Notes: generated by a model from the sequence alone, not told the origin. Counted from the stretch's first letter, positions 10,087 to 22,062 are shown. The stretch is 52,872 bases of DNA from Rhizopus sp. PT2906 (GCA_025529335.1 JAMYHX010000292.1:1-52872), one strand, 5' to 3'. Numbers and translations: made by a program.

Positions 10087-11859
10087 ATGCCACAAAATAA
10101 AGAACTAAAGACGTTTGAAGAAGCTGAAGTACGCAAACACAACTCGGCTGAAGATCTCTGGATTATTATCGACGATGCAGTGTATGATCTTAGTAGGTTT
10201 GTTGATTTACATCCAGGTGGTGCTTTCCCCTTGATTGAATACGCTGGAAAGGATGCAACAGATGCATTCTACGGTTTGCATAGACAAGATGTGTTGCTAA
10301 AGTATCAAAGATATAAAATCGGGACCATTATTGGACGTAAACCTCAAATCCAACTGAGAGAACCAGGAGCAATATCAAAAGTGCCTTATTCCGAACCAAA
10401 CGCCTGGCAAGGATTCAAGTCAGCCTATTACACGTACATATCTTTAAGCAAAAAAAAAAAAAAAAAAAAAAAAAAATAACAACAGCTATTAATCAATTTT
10501 AATAGAGAATCACACTTCAAGTTTAGAGACGCTGTTCGAAAGATCCTTGATCCATTAGTTGAAGAGGCAAGGCAGTATGAGGACTCTGGAGAAAAGCCTT
10601 CGGATGAACTTGTTCAAAAACTTGGTGCTCATGGTATCCTTGCTGCCAACGTTGGACCCGGTCCATGGCTCGATGCATTCAAGCTTCCAGGAGGTATTGT
10701 TTCCTCAGAGTACGACTACTTTCATGAACTCTTGCTTCATGGAGAATTTGCTCGTTTTTCAGCTCCAGGATTTACATCCGGTGTGTTGGGAGGCATGACC
10801 ATTTCTATTCCTACCGTTCTCAATTTTGGCAAACCTGCTTTAAAGGCCAAGATCGTACCAGAAGTATTCAGTGGAAGAAAACGAATGGCCCTTGCCATTA
10901 CAGAACCCTACACTGGCTCTGATGTGGCAAGTATCAAGACGACAGCTGTAAAGACACCTGATGGAAAGTATTATATCGTCAATGGTGTCAAAAAGTGGAT
11001 TACAAGTGGTCATTTCGCAGATTACTTCTCAACCGCTGTACGTACCGATAAAGGAATCTCTATGCTCCTCATCGAGCGCTCTGAAGGAGTTGATACAAAG
11101 TTGATCAAGACCTCTTATTCCACTTCTGCTGGTACCGCCTATGTAACCTTTGATAATGCAAGTACACACAACAACTGCAAATTTTTTTTCTTCTAATCTT
11201 AAAAAATATAGGTCAAAGTTCCTGTAGAAAATCTACTTGGCGAAGAAAATAAGGGATTCTACGTCGTCCTCTCGAATTTCAATCATGAACGCTGGAGTAT
11301 GATCACTGGAGCTGTCATGGCTGCTCGTGTTGCAGTTGAAGAGTGTTTCAAGTGGGCACATCAAAGAAAAGTATTTGGAAAGCGTTTAATCGATCAACCA
11401 GTTATTCGCTTCAAATTAGCTCGTATGGTATGTGTATAAAGCAAGTCATTCAACTTGTCAGTTAATAACAAGTTTTTTAGGTCTCGGCAGTAGAAAGCAC
11501 ACAGCATTGGGTTGAAAACCTAACCTACCAAATGAATCATATGAACTACAAGGAACAGAGCAAACACCTCGCTGGCCCAATTGCTCTTTGCAAGTACCAT
11601 GTCACCAGAATGTTACATGATGTTTCGGATGACGCTTGCCAAATATTTGGTGGAAGAGCTATTACGAAGACTGGAATGGGAAGACAAATTGAGACTTTGC
11701 AAAGGACATACAAGGTATGATATATCCCCTCTTTGTATATGTATATTAATTAAACATACTATATAGTTTACTGCTATTCTTGGTGGCAGCGAAGAAGTCA
11801 TGGCAGATCTTGGTATACGTCAAGCAATGAAGAATTTCCCTACTTCAGCACGTTTATAA
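10087..11859 (+). CDS. Cytochrome b5-acyl-CoA dehydrogenase fusion
   Basis: FAD-dependent acyl-CoA dehydrogenase with an N-terminal cytochrome b5 domain; predicted to oxidise an acyl-CoA and pass electrons through heme. Five exons (10087-10433, 10506-11157, 11212-11427, 11481-11714, 11767-11859) give 513 aa. The b5 heme ligands are in HPGG (residues 42-45) and GLHRQD (His about 65). The dehydrogenase part shows the family signatures LAITEPYTGSDVASIKT, NGVKKWITSGHFADYF, VPVENLLGEENKGF and, near the end, GGRAITKTGMGRQIE. The second intron (11158-11211) must begin GCAAGT to keep the FDN-VKVPVENL junction in frame, so it is a GC-AG intron. Intron 1 contains a run of about 28 A. No clear mitochondrial presequence or PTS1 (ends SARL) is seen; SARL is at best a weak peroxisomal-like end. 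The gene converges on the metallopeptidase gene downstream. Confidence 0.9.
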
Positions 11860-12093
11860 TTTTAATAAATATACAGTACGAACAAGAGACGGTTTATCCC
11901 CTTGATGCGTCATGTAGTGTTTATTCATGAAGAAACAAGTTAGACGAGATGTACTTTAGCATATAACAAACATTGTCATTATTGTCCTCTTAAAGAAACT
12001 GTATGTTTAAATGATGAGAAAATATCCTCCTTTTCAGCAAATAAAAAAACTTTTGCTTAAAGGATTTATTCTGTTTATCTTCCTCCTTTTTCT

Positions 12094-14273
12094 TTAAGAG
12101 CGTTTTTGGTATAATATTCCAATTTGATACATCCAATTACCAGAACTAGCATGTACGCCAATCAGGTTATATCCAGAGGGCGGCTCAATCAAGACAGGGC
12201 TGCCTCCTTGTCCTCCATACCATGGACTTGTTCTTCCACTAGACAACTTAAATTGTATACCATCAATCCATGCTCCACATCGAACTAGTAGCCCTTGGAT
12301 AGACTCTCCAGGCAAAACATCATATGTTGACCTCCTTCCTCCTAAACAGCCTATTGTGTCTCTGGTGCCATCACTCCAATAAAGAATAAAGCCATCAAGG
12401 AAATCACCGTGGTGGATCACGATACGTGCAAGTTGCTTTTTAAATACGTCAGAAATAAATGGAATAAGGCATTTGGATTCTCCCTCCATTCCTCCAAATG
12501 CCGGGCTTTTGGAAACAGTGCTACTCAATCCAGGCAGTTGGATAATATGAGTGTGAAAAAAGGTAGCAACAGAATCGATCGATTGCCCCTGCTGGTTGAC
12601 TGATATAGTCTCCAGTTTTATATTGTCATTAGCGGTACATTGGAGCTGTTTGTAGATGTCACTCAGGGACAGTGTCACATTCTTTGGTTGATGTTGCAGA
12701 AATTCAATATGAGTACGATAGTGAGAATTGACGGAATAGACAATCATTGAAAGGCCCGCAGGAGCGCTTATTCGCAAGCAGTTCTCTTCTAAAGGCATAA
12801 TGATAGGTGAAGAATGATCAATAGTTCCTCTTGGTCCATCTTGAGGAAGGCGAAAAGCAGGATGGAATCGTAAGCGGATGATATCTACGCGATGCCTAAC
12901 GGTATGATTCTCGTTAGCATTGGAAGGCTAGATAAAAAAAGAACAAAGTTTACCAATGAGAACCTTCCTCGTCTTCAGGCGGTATCGGTCTATGCCCAGG
13001 TTCTTTGGCCATAAATGTACGATTCCAGTTATTAAATCCTCTACTCATTATGCCTATGAACAGCTATTATCAGTATATTCAAGACACACGCATGTGCACA
13101 ATAACAAAATTACCAGAAGGGGTATGATCCAAAGTATATGAATGGCCAACTTCATGCAACTACAAACAATGACTTGAGATTATCTTTTCTTTCTATCGCC
13201 CATTAACAATATACCATGGCACCCATTCCGATATTTAGCGCTTTCCACCAAGTTCCTGACTCGCCAGCGTCATTAGCGATAAATCTCGTATCGGTTCTTG
13301 TATCATTCATGAAGCAGGGTACAATATCTTCTATGTACGAGGGCCATGCATGTAGAGAATGTGAGCCAAAGATTCCCAGAGCGATATCTCCTCCACCGCC
13401 GCCTAATGCTGCATGCCCTAGTATAGCTTGCCTCTGTGGGTCCCAATGTGCATCTAGGAGCATACAGGCAACATGACAAGGCTGGTTAAAAAGAGAACAA
13501 CGACCCAAGTCATTCAAACATATGCCAAACAAGCTCTCTAGATCTTCACTATTTGCTTGATCATCATGACGCTGCTGAGCACGTCGTATGTCTCGAATTT
13601 CTGCCAATGTCTTTGTAGAGCGAATGATATGAACCTTTGCTGTTGTTCTCATAACACGGTTCTCTTGGCATGAAGTAGTATCTGGTAACCAGTCTTCGTC
13701 TAGCCTAAATGTACGCCTTTGCATACCATTTCGATACATCTGCTCAGCACAGAATGCTTGCCACATGTATCCAGCCATGCGAAGTTTCCTGATGGCTACA
13801 TCCAGCGTGTTTTGACCCTCTTTCTCAGGCGGTACATCAAATGTTGCAGGAGAGTCAGAACCGATGATGATAGCAAGTGAAAGAGGAGGATTTTGTAATA
13901 AGGGTAGATAGTTTACATGAAAATGCAAAGTTACGTTCACAAAAGCAAACGTAATCGTGTTGGGTCCAGGCACAAGATGAACAAGTGCCTTAAAATACGA
14001 GTCAACACAGGGCCACTGTGTCGGCGGAAAATCGTTGCAGTAGACTTGAATTGGCAAGTCAAACTTTCCATCGCGTTTTCCTGCACGGCCATTAACAAGT
14101 AAGAATCTCTAATGTAACTGTTTGAACCTCAAAGTAGCAAAACGCTTTCTTCACATCAAAAAAAGAATGGTGTGTACCTGATGAACAGTTTCACCCTCTG
14201 TCACATTACAAACTTCAATTTTCTCCTGTGGTGGTCTGTCTGGCATTAGAGGTGGAATATTGTATGCAGCCAT
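12094..14273 (-). CDS. Putative zinc metallopeptidase with C-terminal jacalin domain
   Basis: Resembles the fungal putative metalloproteinase family (YIL108W-like, Metallopep domain) joined to a jacalin-like lectin fold. Five exons (14273-14178, 14108-13215, 13159-13114, 13053-12954, 12895-12094) encode 645 aa. The catalytic zinc motif HEVGHSYTLDH (about residues 332-342, HExxHxxxxxH) is created only after splicing the 55-nt intron before the 46-nt third exon, which supports the model. Other family marks are VNGRAG near the N-terminus, ALGGGGGDIALGIFGSHSL before the zinc site and DIIRLRFHPAFRLP after it. The last 150 residues are Gly/Tyr/Trp-rich (GSPVLIEPPSGYNLIGVHAS) in the jacalin pattern. 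No signal peptide is visible, so it is probably intracellular. Introns have clear GCTAAC-like branch sites (seen in 12896-12953). Confidence 0.85.
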
Positions 14274-14700
14274 GTAAGTAAAATGAAGAACCAGATTTAG
14301 AACCCTTAAGAGACTATTGAACTAAACAAAGTGTTACACTAGAGTCTGAGTACACACACTAGGTAAAATGTCTCTCAATGTTGACCAAAAGATCGTTCTT
14401 GGGGTTATTAGGAATTAATGACTCTGTTACTAAGAGTAAAGAATATCTAAAGCAACCTATCATATTATCTATAGTCACACCAAGTTATATGGCATAAAGA
14501 TGAACGACAGCACGTATTCCTTTAAAGCACTGCCAAGATACAGAGCCTACTTTCTCCTTGAGCAGCAAGCAGTGACTGTGAATACTTGCTGAGGTAGTTT
14601 TCAAATCTTTATCCAATCATAATGTTATTTATTAACCAGCAATTTTTTTTTCTTTTAGAATTCTATCTGCTCTTTCAGTAAACTCTCCCCTTCTTCAACT
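14274..14700. promoter_or_regulatory. Divergent promoter between metallopeptidase and SSZ1
   Basis: Gene-free 427 bp. It has a T-run and TTCTTTTAG at about 14640-14660 followed by a pyrimidine-rich leader directly before the SSZ1 ATG, so a 5'UTR intron ending near 14658 is possible. No convincing heat-shock element array was seen. Confidence 0.4.
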
Positions 14701-16495
14701 ATGAGCGATTCTAATACTATTATCGGTATTAACTTTGGTACCGCCTACACTTCTATTGCCTACCTTAACAAGGTATGTGAACATGGTGCCATGATTACAT
14801 GTTTTGACATTTTATATATAGGAAGGTCGTGCCGATTGTCTTGCTAATGAAGAAGGTGACAGACAAATTGCTTCTGCCCTTGCTTTCCACGGCGATGAAG
14901 AAGTATGTTATTTTATATGAAAAGAAGTGCAGTTGTTAACTTTACATTAGGTCGTTGGTTCTCAAGCCAAATCAGATATTCCCCGTCATCCCGATACGAC
15001 TGTTGCCAACTTCCGTGCCAACCTTGGCAAGAGGTAAAAACAACAAGTTACATATCAGTATGTATTATCATTAACACTGCATATTTTCTATAGCTTTGCT
15101 GAAGCTGAAAATTTGACAGGATCAGCTGCTCCTGTTGTTGATAAGAACGGCTTGCCTGCCTACGAAATCACTTTGCCCTCCGGAAAAACCGTTTTCACTG
15201 CTCAAGAGATCTCTACCAAGTTCTTACGCCACATCCGTGAATCTGCTGAGGCCTTCTTGGGTACCTCTATTGGTGGCGCTGTCTTGGCTGTTCCCTCTTA
15301 CTTTACCGAAAAGCAACGTGAAGAATTAGTCGCTGCTGCTGAAGGAGCTGGTATCAAGGTGAAGCAACTTGTTCACGAGTCTGCTGCTGCTGCCCTTGCC
15401 TATGGTATTGGTCAAGAATCTAGCAGCAGTAACCCTCAAGATAAGACTGTTGTTGTCTGTGACTTGGGTGGTCATTCCTTTGATGTTACCGTCTTGGCTG
15501 TCCGTTCCGGTATGTATACCACCTTGGCTACTGCTCATGACACCAAGGTCGGTGGCGCTTCTTTTGATGATAATTTGATCAAGCACTTCACCTCCGAATT
15601 CCAAAAGAAGACCAAGATTGATATCTCTTCAAACAAGAAAGCACTTGCCAAACTTCGTAATGCAGTCGAAGTCACCAAGAAGATGTTATCCAGCGGTAAC
15701 TCTGCACCCTGCTTTGTCGAATCTTTGGCCGATGGTGTCGATTTCCACAGCACTATCAACCGTATGCGTTTCGAGCTTTTATCCAAGAACGTCTTTTCTC
15801 AACTTCAAACTGTCATTAACCAAGTTTTAGAAAAGAGTCAATTGGATGCATCTGAAATTGATGAAGTCCTCCTTGCCGGTGGTTCTGCTCGTATTCCCAA
15901 GTTCGCCTTGAAGATTCGTGAAGTGTTTAACAGTGAACATACCAAGGTCTTGAACGAATTAGAAGCTGATGAAGTCGTTGCCCGTGGATGTGCTATTCAA
16001 GGATCATTGATTACCGGCTTTGAAAAAGAAGATGTTGATGCTGCCACTCATCCTGTTGTCACCTTAGTTCCCCACACAAACAAGGCTATTGGTATTCTTA
16101 ATGCCAATAATGAGTTTGTCACCATCATCCCTCGTGGTACCGCTCTTCCTACTCGCCGCGTTTTTGAGTTTTCTAATGCTCAAGATAACCAAAGCCATGC
16201 ATACGTTTCCTTATATGAAGGAGATCACATTGTCGAAAAGATTCAAGTACAACCTGAACCTGTGCCTGTGGAAGATGATGAAGAGCCTTATCAAGAAGAA
16301 CCTGAGATTCATACCAAGGTCTACAATAAGCCTGCTGCTCACTTGATCGAAGCCTGTCTTGCTCTCGAAAAGGGAGCCAAGGCCAAGGAAAGCAAGATTG
16401 AAGTTCAAATCACGGTCGATGCTCAATCTAACGTCAGCTTAGTCTTGCGTGAAAAGAATGGTAAGAATGTTGTAAAGGCTGAATCAAAGAAATAA
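14701..16495 (+). CDS. SSZ1: Ribosome-associated Hsp70 SSZ1
   Basis: Atypical Hsp70 of the ribosome-associated complex, which with zuotin stimulates Ssb on nascent chains. Four exons (14701-14772, 14822-14902, 14951-15033, 15094-16495) give 545 aa, matching the short SSZ1 length (yeast 538) rather than the 640 aa of classic Hsp70. The ATPase domain shows IIGINFGTAYTSIAYL at the N-terminus, VPSYFTEKQREELVAAAEGA, VVVCDLGGHSFDVTVL and VLLAGGSARIPKF. The substrate domain is reduced, and the end is Lys/Glu-rich without the EEVD of cytosolic Hsp70. Codon use is notably rich in C-ending codons, as in highly expressed genes here. Three 5' introns of 48-60 nt lie within the first 400 nt. Confidence 0.93.
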
Positions 16496-16628
16496 TTGTT
16501 ATAAATTGTATAAAATAAAATGTTGAGATTTGCATGATTGTCAATTAAATACTCTGTGGCTTATCTGCTGTCACACAACCTAAACAATAAACACAGGGCA
16601 GATGAAAAGTTTCTTTTGAAAAGGGAAA

Positions 16629-17062
16629 ATGCTGTTTTGTCCAAATTGTGCTAATCTCTTATTAATTGAAAATGACGGTGGACAAGCCTTTTATTGTCAG
16701 TCTTGTCCTTATGTTTACAGTATACAGAGCAGAGTATGTATTGAATACATATATATACTTTTTTCTTGTTACTAATCTCTATTATAGCATACAACTCGAA
16801 AACAATTAAAACGAAAAGAAGTAGACGATGTCCTCGGTGGTGCTGATGCTTGGAAGAATGTGGATACAACAGAAGGTAAAAACAATAAAAGGGGAATAAA
16901 CTCATACTAACACTATATATATATATAATAGTCACCTGTCCCAAATGTGAACATGATAAAGCTTTCTTTATGCTCATTCAAATTCGTTCTGCAGATGAAC
17001 CGTCTTCCATTTTCTATAAATGTTGTAACGATGATTGTCAACACCAGTGGCGTGAAGGATAA
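16629..17062 (+). CDS. RPC11: RNA polymerase III subunit RPC11 (C11)
   Basis: Small TFIIS-like subunit that supports RNA cleavage and termination/reinitiation by Pol III. Three exons (16629-16733, 16788-16875, 16932-17062) give 107 aa, the usual size. The N-terminal zinc ribbon has CPNC and CQSC, the linker carries the conserved KEVDDVLGGADAWKNVDTTE, and the C-terminal TFIIS ribbon has CPKC, QIRSADEPSSIFYKCC and HQWRE. The acidic DE in RSADEP is the conserved cleavage hairpin. All four cysteine pairs are present. It converges on the kelch gene with 122 bp between the stops. Confidence 0.95.
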
Positions 17063-17184
17063 AAGCAAATATGTATAATAAATGATTCCCTCCCCCTTTC
17101 TCTTTGTATAGAATATACATTATTATTACTTAAGGAGTCACTGTACAAAAGAAAAGAAAATGTAAACATTTTTATAAATTAAGG

Positions 17185-20100
17185 TTAATATGCAGGTGTG
17201 GGTGCAAATCCATTAACAGAGCTTTTTTGATTCATGGCATCTCGAAGCATATTCAATTGAATTTCATAATCCTCTATATGAAGTCTAGCTTCATTCAATG
17301 CATCCTCTCGTTCGTTCAAAGCGGTTCGAAGACGAGCGATATCGTCCATACTCTCTGCCAATTTTTGTTTCAATGCAGCAGATTCGTTTCGGGCTCTTAA
17401 ATTAGCAGCCTCCAATTGAGATGCTTTCAATTGAGCTTCCGACACTTCCTGACTCTTTACAGCAGGTTGTGCCGTCAGTGCTTCACTCAGTTGCTGTGTC
17501 AAGTCTGCAATCTTAATCGCATTTTCTCGTACTTGATTTTCTGCCTTGGTAGCTCTTGCATAAACGGCCTGGAGCTCTTCTAATGCACGTTGATGTGCCT
17601 GTTGTGCTTCTTCAGCTCGTTCCTGAGCTTCTTTCGCTCGTTCCTCTGTAGCCAAGCGCGCCGATTGATCATGCTGAGATCGCTTTTGTAACTGTTGCAG
17701 TAGCTTACTGTTCGCTTCGTTCTCTGCTAAAGCGGCTGCTAATCGTTTTTCGAGCTCTTCACTACGTGATAAGTCAAGAGAACTCAGTTCTTCGAGACGA
17801 CGTGACTTGAGAGCCAAATACTTGGATTTGAAATAGGCGGCTTCTTGAAGCGCAGCCGTGCGCATTCGATCGGCTTGACTCACTTTTTCCGACATGGGCT
17901 CCGCTTGCTGCAAGATGCTAGCCCGAACACGCCTGAGCTCGGACTTGACAGAGACTAACTGTTCAAACAATTTGACCTTCTCCTCTGGTAAATGATCCAC
18001 GTCCATCAGTAACGCTTCATCAGCATCAGGACCATCATCAAACGTATCGGTCTTGGCACGAAGCTTCCTTGCAAGAGATACCTCTGCACGCCACCAGCTT
18101 TCCTTCTTTTTCATCTCACTAATAATTGTATCACGTGCCTTGAGTTCACGTATCAGCATCTGTCTTTCTTCATCGTCCATGGACATCGCAGCATGGCTGT
18201 GAGGAGAAGGCGTCAATCGCTGAGGTTGTTCTTCTATCTTTTTTTGCTTTTCTTCTACACGAATAGGCTCTCGAGGTGGTCTAGGAGGAGGTGTATTTGG
18301 CGATGCTCTTGCTTCTTCCTCTTGTTCTAAAGGTGAATGTGTAGGTGTTAGATTGGCTTGGTACTGACGACGAATATCTAATTCAGTAAGATCGGGTGGT
18401 GGATGCGGTGATGATCCTGCACGAGGACGACGAAGAGCTGCCTCAGGTACTGTAGACATGTGTCTTGGCGGTCTGGCAGGTGGCTAGAGGGTAACCAAAA
18501 GTAAATAAGAGAACAATAAAAAGAGCAAGAATAAACTTACTTGATTCACTTGAGGATCAGGATAATATGATCTGTGCCTTGGACTGCCTGTGGTAGGTGA
18601 GGGTTGCTGTGGCTCAACATTTGGAATGCCGTTTTCATGTGTAGCTTTTAAAGGTGAACGTTGCTGAGGAGATGGTTGCCCACTTCTCAACTTTTGTTCT
18701 GCTGGATACTGTGGTTGGTATTTTGGTTGTAGCTGCTGTGGCTGTGGCTGTAGCTGCTGTGGTTGCGGTTGTAACTGTTGTGGTTGTGTTTGTAGTTGTT
18801 GTGGTTGTGGCTGTTGCTGTGGTTGAGATTGTTGACGGTATGGATATGGATATGGCTGTGGTTGCTGTTGTGGCTGTGATTGTTGTTGAGCATATGATTG
18901 TGGATACGGTTGTTGTGCATAATATTGATTTTCTCCTGGATCATCAATAGAGTGCATCTTTTCCTCAACAGAAGGTGGCGCAAGTAACTCTGCAGGATAT
19001 TTGATCTTTGTGCTGTCAAGTATGTAAACCAGAGAAGCATCTTCCATCTTCGAAAAAGTGTTTTCTCCACCGAGAACAAACAAGCGCTCTCTTACGGCTG
19101 TCATAGTTAAGCCATGTCTTGGTGAAGGTGCTGAACCCATATTTTCAAAGTTGAACCAGCGGCAGCCTAAGGTTGACAAGGTTAATAACTTCATTAATAT
19201 ACAAAACGTGCTATTTTACTCTTGATTCTGTAAGCACATAAATCATTTAATTCAACGCCATTTTCACCCTTGCCGCCCAAGATATAGATAGCATCATCTA
19301 CCATAGCAGATGCACATCCCTCACGAGCAACAGGTATGAATCCAGCTGCTTCGATTCTTGTCCAAATGCCAGACTTGAGATCAAAAGACCAAATATCATT
19401 AAACAGCCTATTTCCATTTGTTCCTCCAAAGCTACCATAATAAAGTTTGTGAAACAAAGCCACGAGGTGATGCCTAATTTAGATGCTTACATGTATAATT
19501 TGCCCTCATAGATTGCAGATATATGGCCAGCTCTTGGTTCAGGACAAAGATCGTAACTCACTTGTCTCCATCTTGGTGCTTTATGTATTATTATTGGTCA
19601 ATGAAAGCCTTAAAACCATTTGCTTTAGTTTACCTGAATTGACATCAAAAATGAAAAGATCATTAAAGTAATGTCCATCCTTCTGTCCTCCCCAGAGATA
19701 GACAATGCCTTCATGCATAACGCATGAATGACCTGATCTCTCTGTTGGTTGAATCATACCATCCATGGATAATCGACTCCATTGTCTAGAATCTATAATA
19801 GATATAAGTATATGTAGATGATCGTCATGCCAATTGAAATATACTTGCGTAGATTTAAAAGATAAACGTTTGGATCATAATGTTCCTCGGATGAAATTAG
19901 CTTTCCGCCATAAACTAAACATATGCACTTGATTAGACTATAAAATACACTCTATATGTATATATATTTACGTAAAACATGTCCATTAACATGGAGGATC
20001 GTAGCTGAGATTCTAGGAGCTGGTATTTCTCCAGTCGTACTGATGCTATTAGCCGACATACTATCTAGATCACAAACTGTCAATTCACATTATTTTATCT

Positions 20101-20308
20101 TGTTATTAATCTTACTCGTGTCAATAAGAAAAAGATCCTTTCTGGTTGAACGATGAATACCACCATAAATGATTAAAGCATCCGATGATATGGCTACTGC
20201 TGCATGTCCAACTCTTGGTAGAGCACTATTACTGCCTCCTAGTTTCTTTTGTGACCATGGATAGAGAGTTTTTTCATTACTTTTAGAAAGCTTTGAAAAT
20301 AATGACAT
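17185..20308 (-). CDS. Kelch-repeat / coiled-coil protein (Tea1/Kel1-like)
   Basis: Probable cell-polarity scaffold. Eight exons (20308-20116, 20076-19972, 19914-19845, 19785-19634, 19578-19491, 19431-19220, 19166-18541, 18483-17185) encode 914 aa. Residues about 1-330 hold about six kelch blades (examples: RVGHAAVAISSDALIIYGG, SGHSCVMHEGIVYLWGGQ, REGCASAMVDDAIYILGGKG). A Gln/Pro-rich low-complexity linker follows (about 360-450), then basic Ser/Pro sequence. Residues about 560-900 are a long Glu/Ala/Arg-rich heptad coiled coil (AQERAEEAQQAHQRALEELQ). This order is that of Tea1/Kel1 tip proteins, which bind microtubule-end and formin partners; the link to those partners is by family only. Exon 3-4 has two in-frame splice options; the canonical GT-AG one gives LNLRKQWSRLS. 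Confidence 0.88.
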
Positions 20309-20831
20309 GATTGTGAACGTAATGTTGAAGATGATTCAAGAAATAAAAAACAAACGAGTGTAGAATAACAAAAAGGGGGAAAGAATTGTTTAAATATATA
20401 AGCTTTTTATATGAAAATAAAGGAAAGGATTGAGGAAGGTGAAAAAGCAAAAGAAAGAGAGAGAGAGAAAAGGAATAAAGGTTGTGTAAGATAATTAAAT
20501 GAACCACAGCGGTAACAAGAACCTTAAACTACACAAGTAACACTAATTAAATTTCTCTTTCAGACAGATAGCTCATGAAATTAGGATAGCCTCTCTTTCT
20601 CTCTTCTATGCACGCACACAGCTGTAAAATGTCATCGTGTGTATGTAAAATAACGATCAAGTCATATGTTGAGCTCATTACTGTCGCCTTTATGGTTACT
20701 ATGGCAACACACTTTTTTTTTCGCTATTGTCCCTGATTTTGAAGTTTATGCGCTTGAATAAGCCACAAGCGCAGATTTTCCTTTAAATAATTTCAGACCT
20801 AAAAAATATAGATCTATCTCTTGTAATAATC
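20309..20831. promoter_or_regulatory. Divergent promoter of kelch gene and LCP5-like gene
   Basis: 523 bp without a gene. At 20695-20708 the 14-mer GTTACTATGGCAAC fits the palindromic X-box bound by RFX-family factors (GTTRCC-AT-GGYAAC type, one half imperfect). There is also a (GA)n tract at about 20456-20469 close to the kelch start. Confidence 0.5.
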
Positions 20832-22062
20832 ATGACCAAAGAAACAGTTGTAGAAAATGGAACCAAGACAGTTGATGGTAACTTGTACTTCTTTCTTGTA
20901 TATATTAGCATGTTAAACTTTATAATAGAAACTGTTGAATTTATTAAACTTGTAAAAGAATTAAAAGCTAAAGTAGTCGACATGAAGAATCAATTGAAAC
21001 CATTGAAAGAAAAGTAAGTCCATTGATTTACATCTAGTTGAAGTTACTCATGTGTGTAGAGTGGAGAATAAAGCCATCAACACTTCAAAAGGTGTCTCAT
21101 TCCTTGAAGTCAAATACCAACTTATGCTCCAATACGTCCTTCAGCTCGCTTATTTTGTTCATCTCAAGATCTCTGGAAAACAAATCGAAAATAATCCAGT
21201 GATAGACTCTCTTGTTGAACTTCGAGTGATCCTTGATAAGATGAAGCCAATTGAAAATAAATTAAAATACCAGATTGACAAACTTGTCAGAGCAGCTGTC
21301 GTTGGCACCAAAAAGGACGAAGCAGGTCCAAAGAGTACAATGGAGGCAGTGGCTGCAGATCCTTTAGCATTCAAACCAAACCCAATGAACTTGATCAATA
21401 AGGAAGAAGAGGAAGACGAAGACGCAGAGGCAGAAAAGGCAGGCATCTATAGACCACCAAAACTTGCTCCTGTAGCATACAATGAAACGTCAGATAGAAA
21501 GAGCCGAAAGAAGGAAAGAGACGAAGAACGAATGAAGGAAAAGGCATCACGATCAAGAATTATGAAGGATCTCATGTCGGAAATGTCGGAAAATCCAGAA
21601 GAGATTGGTGTGTTTGGTGGTGTGAACGAAGGTGTTGGTTATGGTGACCGTATAGACAATTTGATTGAAGAAAAGAACAAGTATGAAGAAGAAAACTACG
21701 TACGTTTGGCAGTGACAAGAAAGGAGAAGCAAAGAATGAATGCGAACAGAAAGATGCGATTTGAAAACGAAATTGATGTAAGATTCAAGTTTAAAAATAG
21801 CTTATGTTTCTCATTATTATAATAGAACCTCGAAGACTTTTCTAATCTGGTTGGATTACAAGACGTGGAAGAAGAAGAGAACAAAAGATACCGTAATATT
21901 CTTGAACGTAAGAAACAGAAGAATGAAGCAAGTCACAAGCGATCAAGAGATAGTGAAGATGATATTGAAGGCGCCTTTGATGGGATATTGGATGGAGTTA
22001 AGAAATCAAGGGGTAAATTCACAAGTGCAAGAAATAGAAGCAGCAAAAAGAGAAGATCATAA
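20832..22062 (+). CDS. Neuroguidin/LCP5-type rRNA processing protein
   Basis: Sas10/C1D-family protein of the small-subunit processome, acting in 18S rRNA maturation in the nucleolus. Four exons (20832-20877, 20929-21013, 21060-21777, 21826-22062) give 361 aa. The N-terminal helical Sas10/C1D domain covers about 15-110 (EFIKLVKELKAKVVDMKNQL, then GVSFLEVKYQLMLQYVLQLA). Next come the short family motif YRPPKLAPVAYNE (about 195), a strongly charged Lys/Arg/Glu region with SRIMKDLMSEMSENPEEIG, and a basic C-terminus (SARNRSSKKRRS). Length and motif order match LCP5/neuroguidin rather than the longer UTP3/Sas10. It converges on AspRS with 79 bp between stops. Confidence 0.88.

Noticed and set aside
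12928..12953. 26-nt intron in the metallopeptidase gene
   Set aside because: Too short and breaks frame; the 58-nt intron 12896-12953 with a GCTAAC branch site gives the conserved SHW-HRVDIIRLR junction.
13216..13476. 86-aa plus-strand ORF
   Set aside because: Antisense to the metallopeptidase exon; no independent support.
18654..18950. Plus-strand Val-rich 98-aa ORF, and minus-strand Asn/His-rich ORF at 18687-19079
   Set aside because: Both are frame shadows of the Gln/Pro-rich linker of the kelch gene; repetitive codons keep all frames open.
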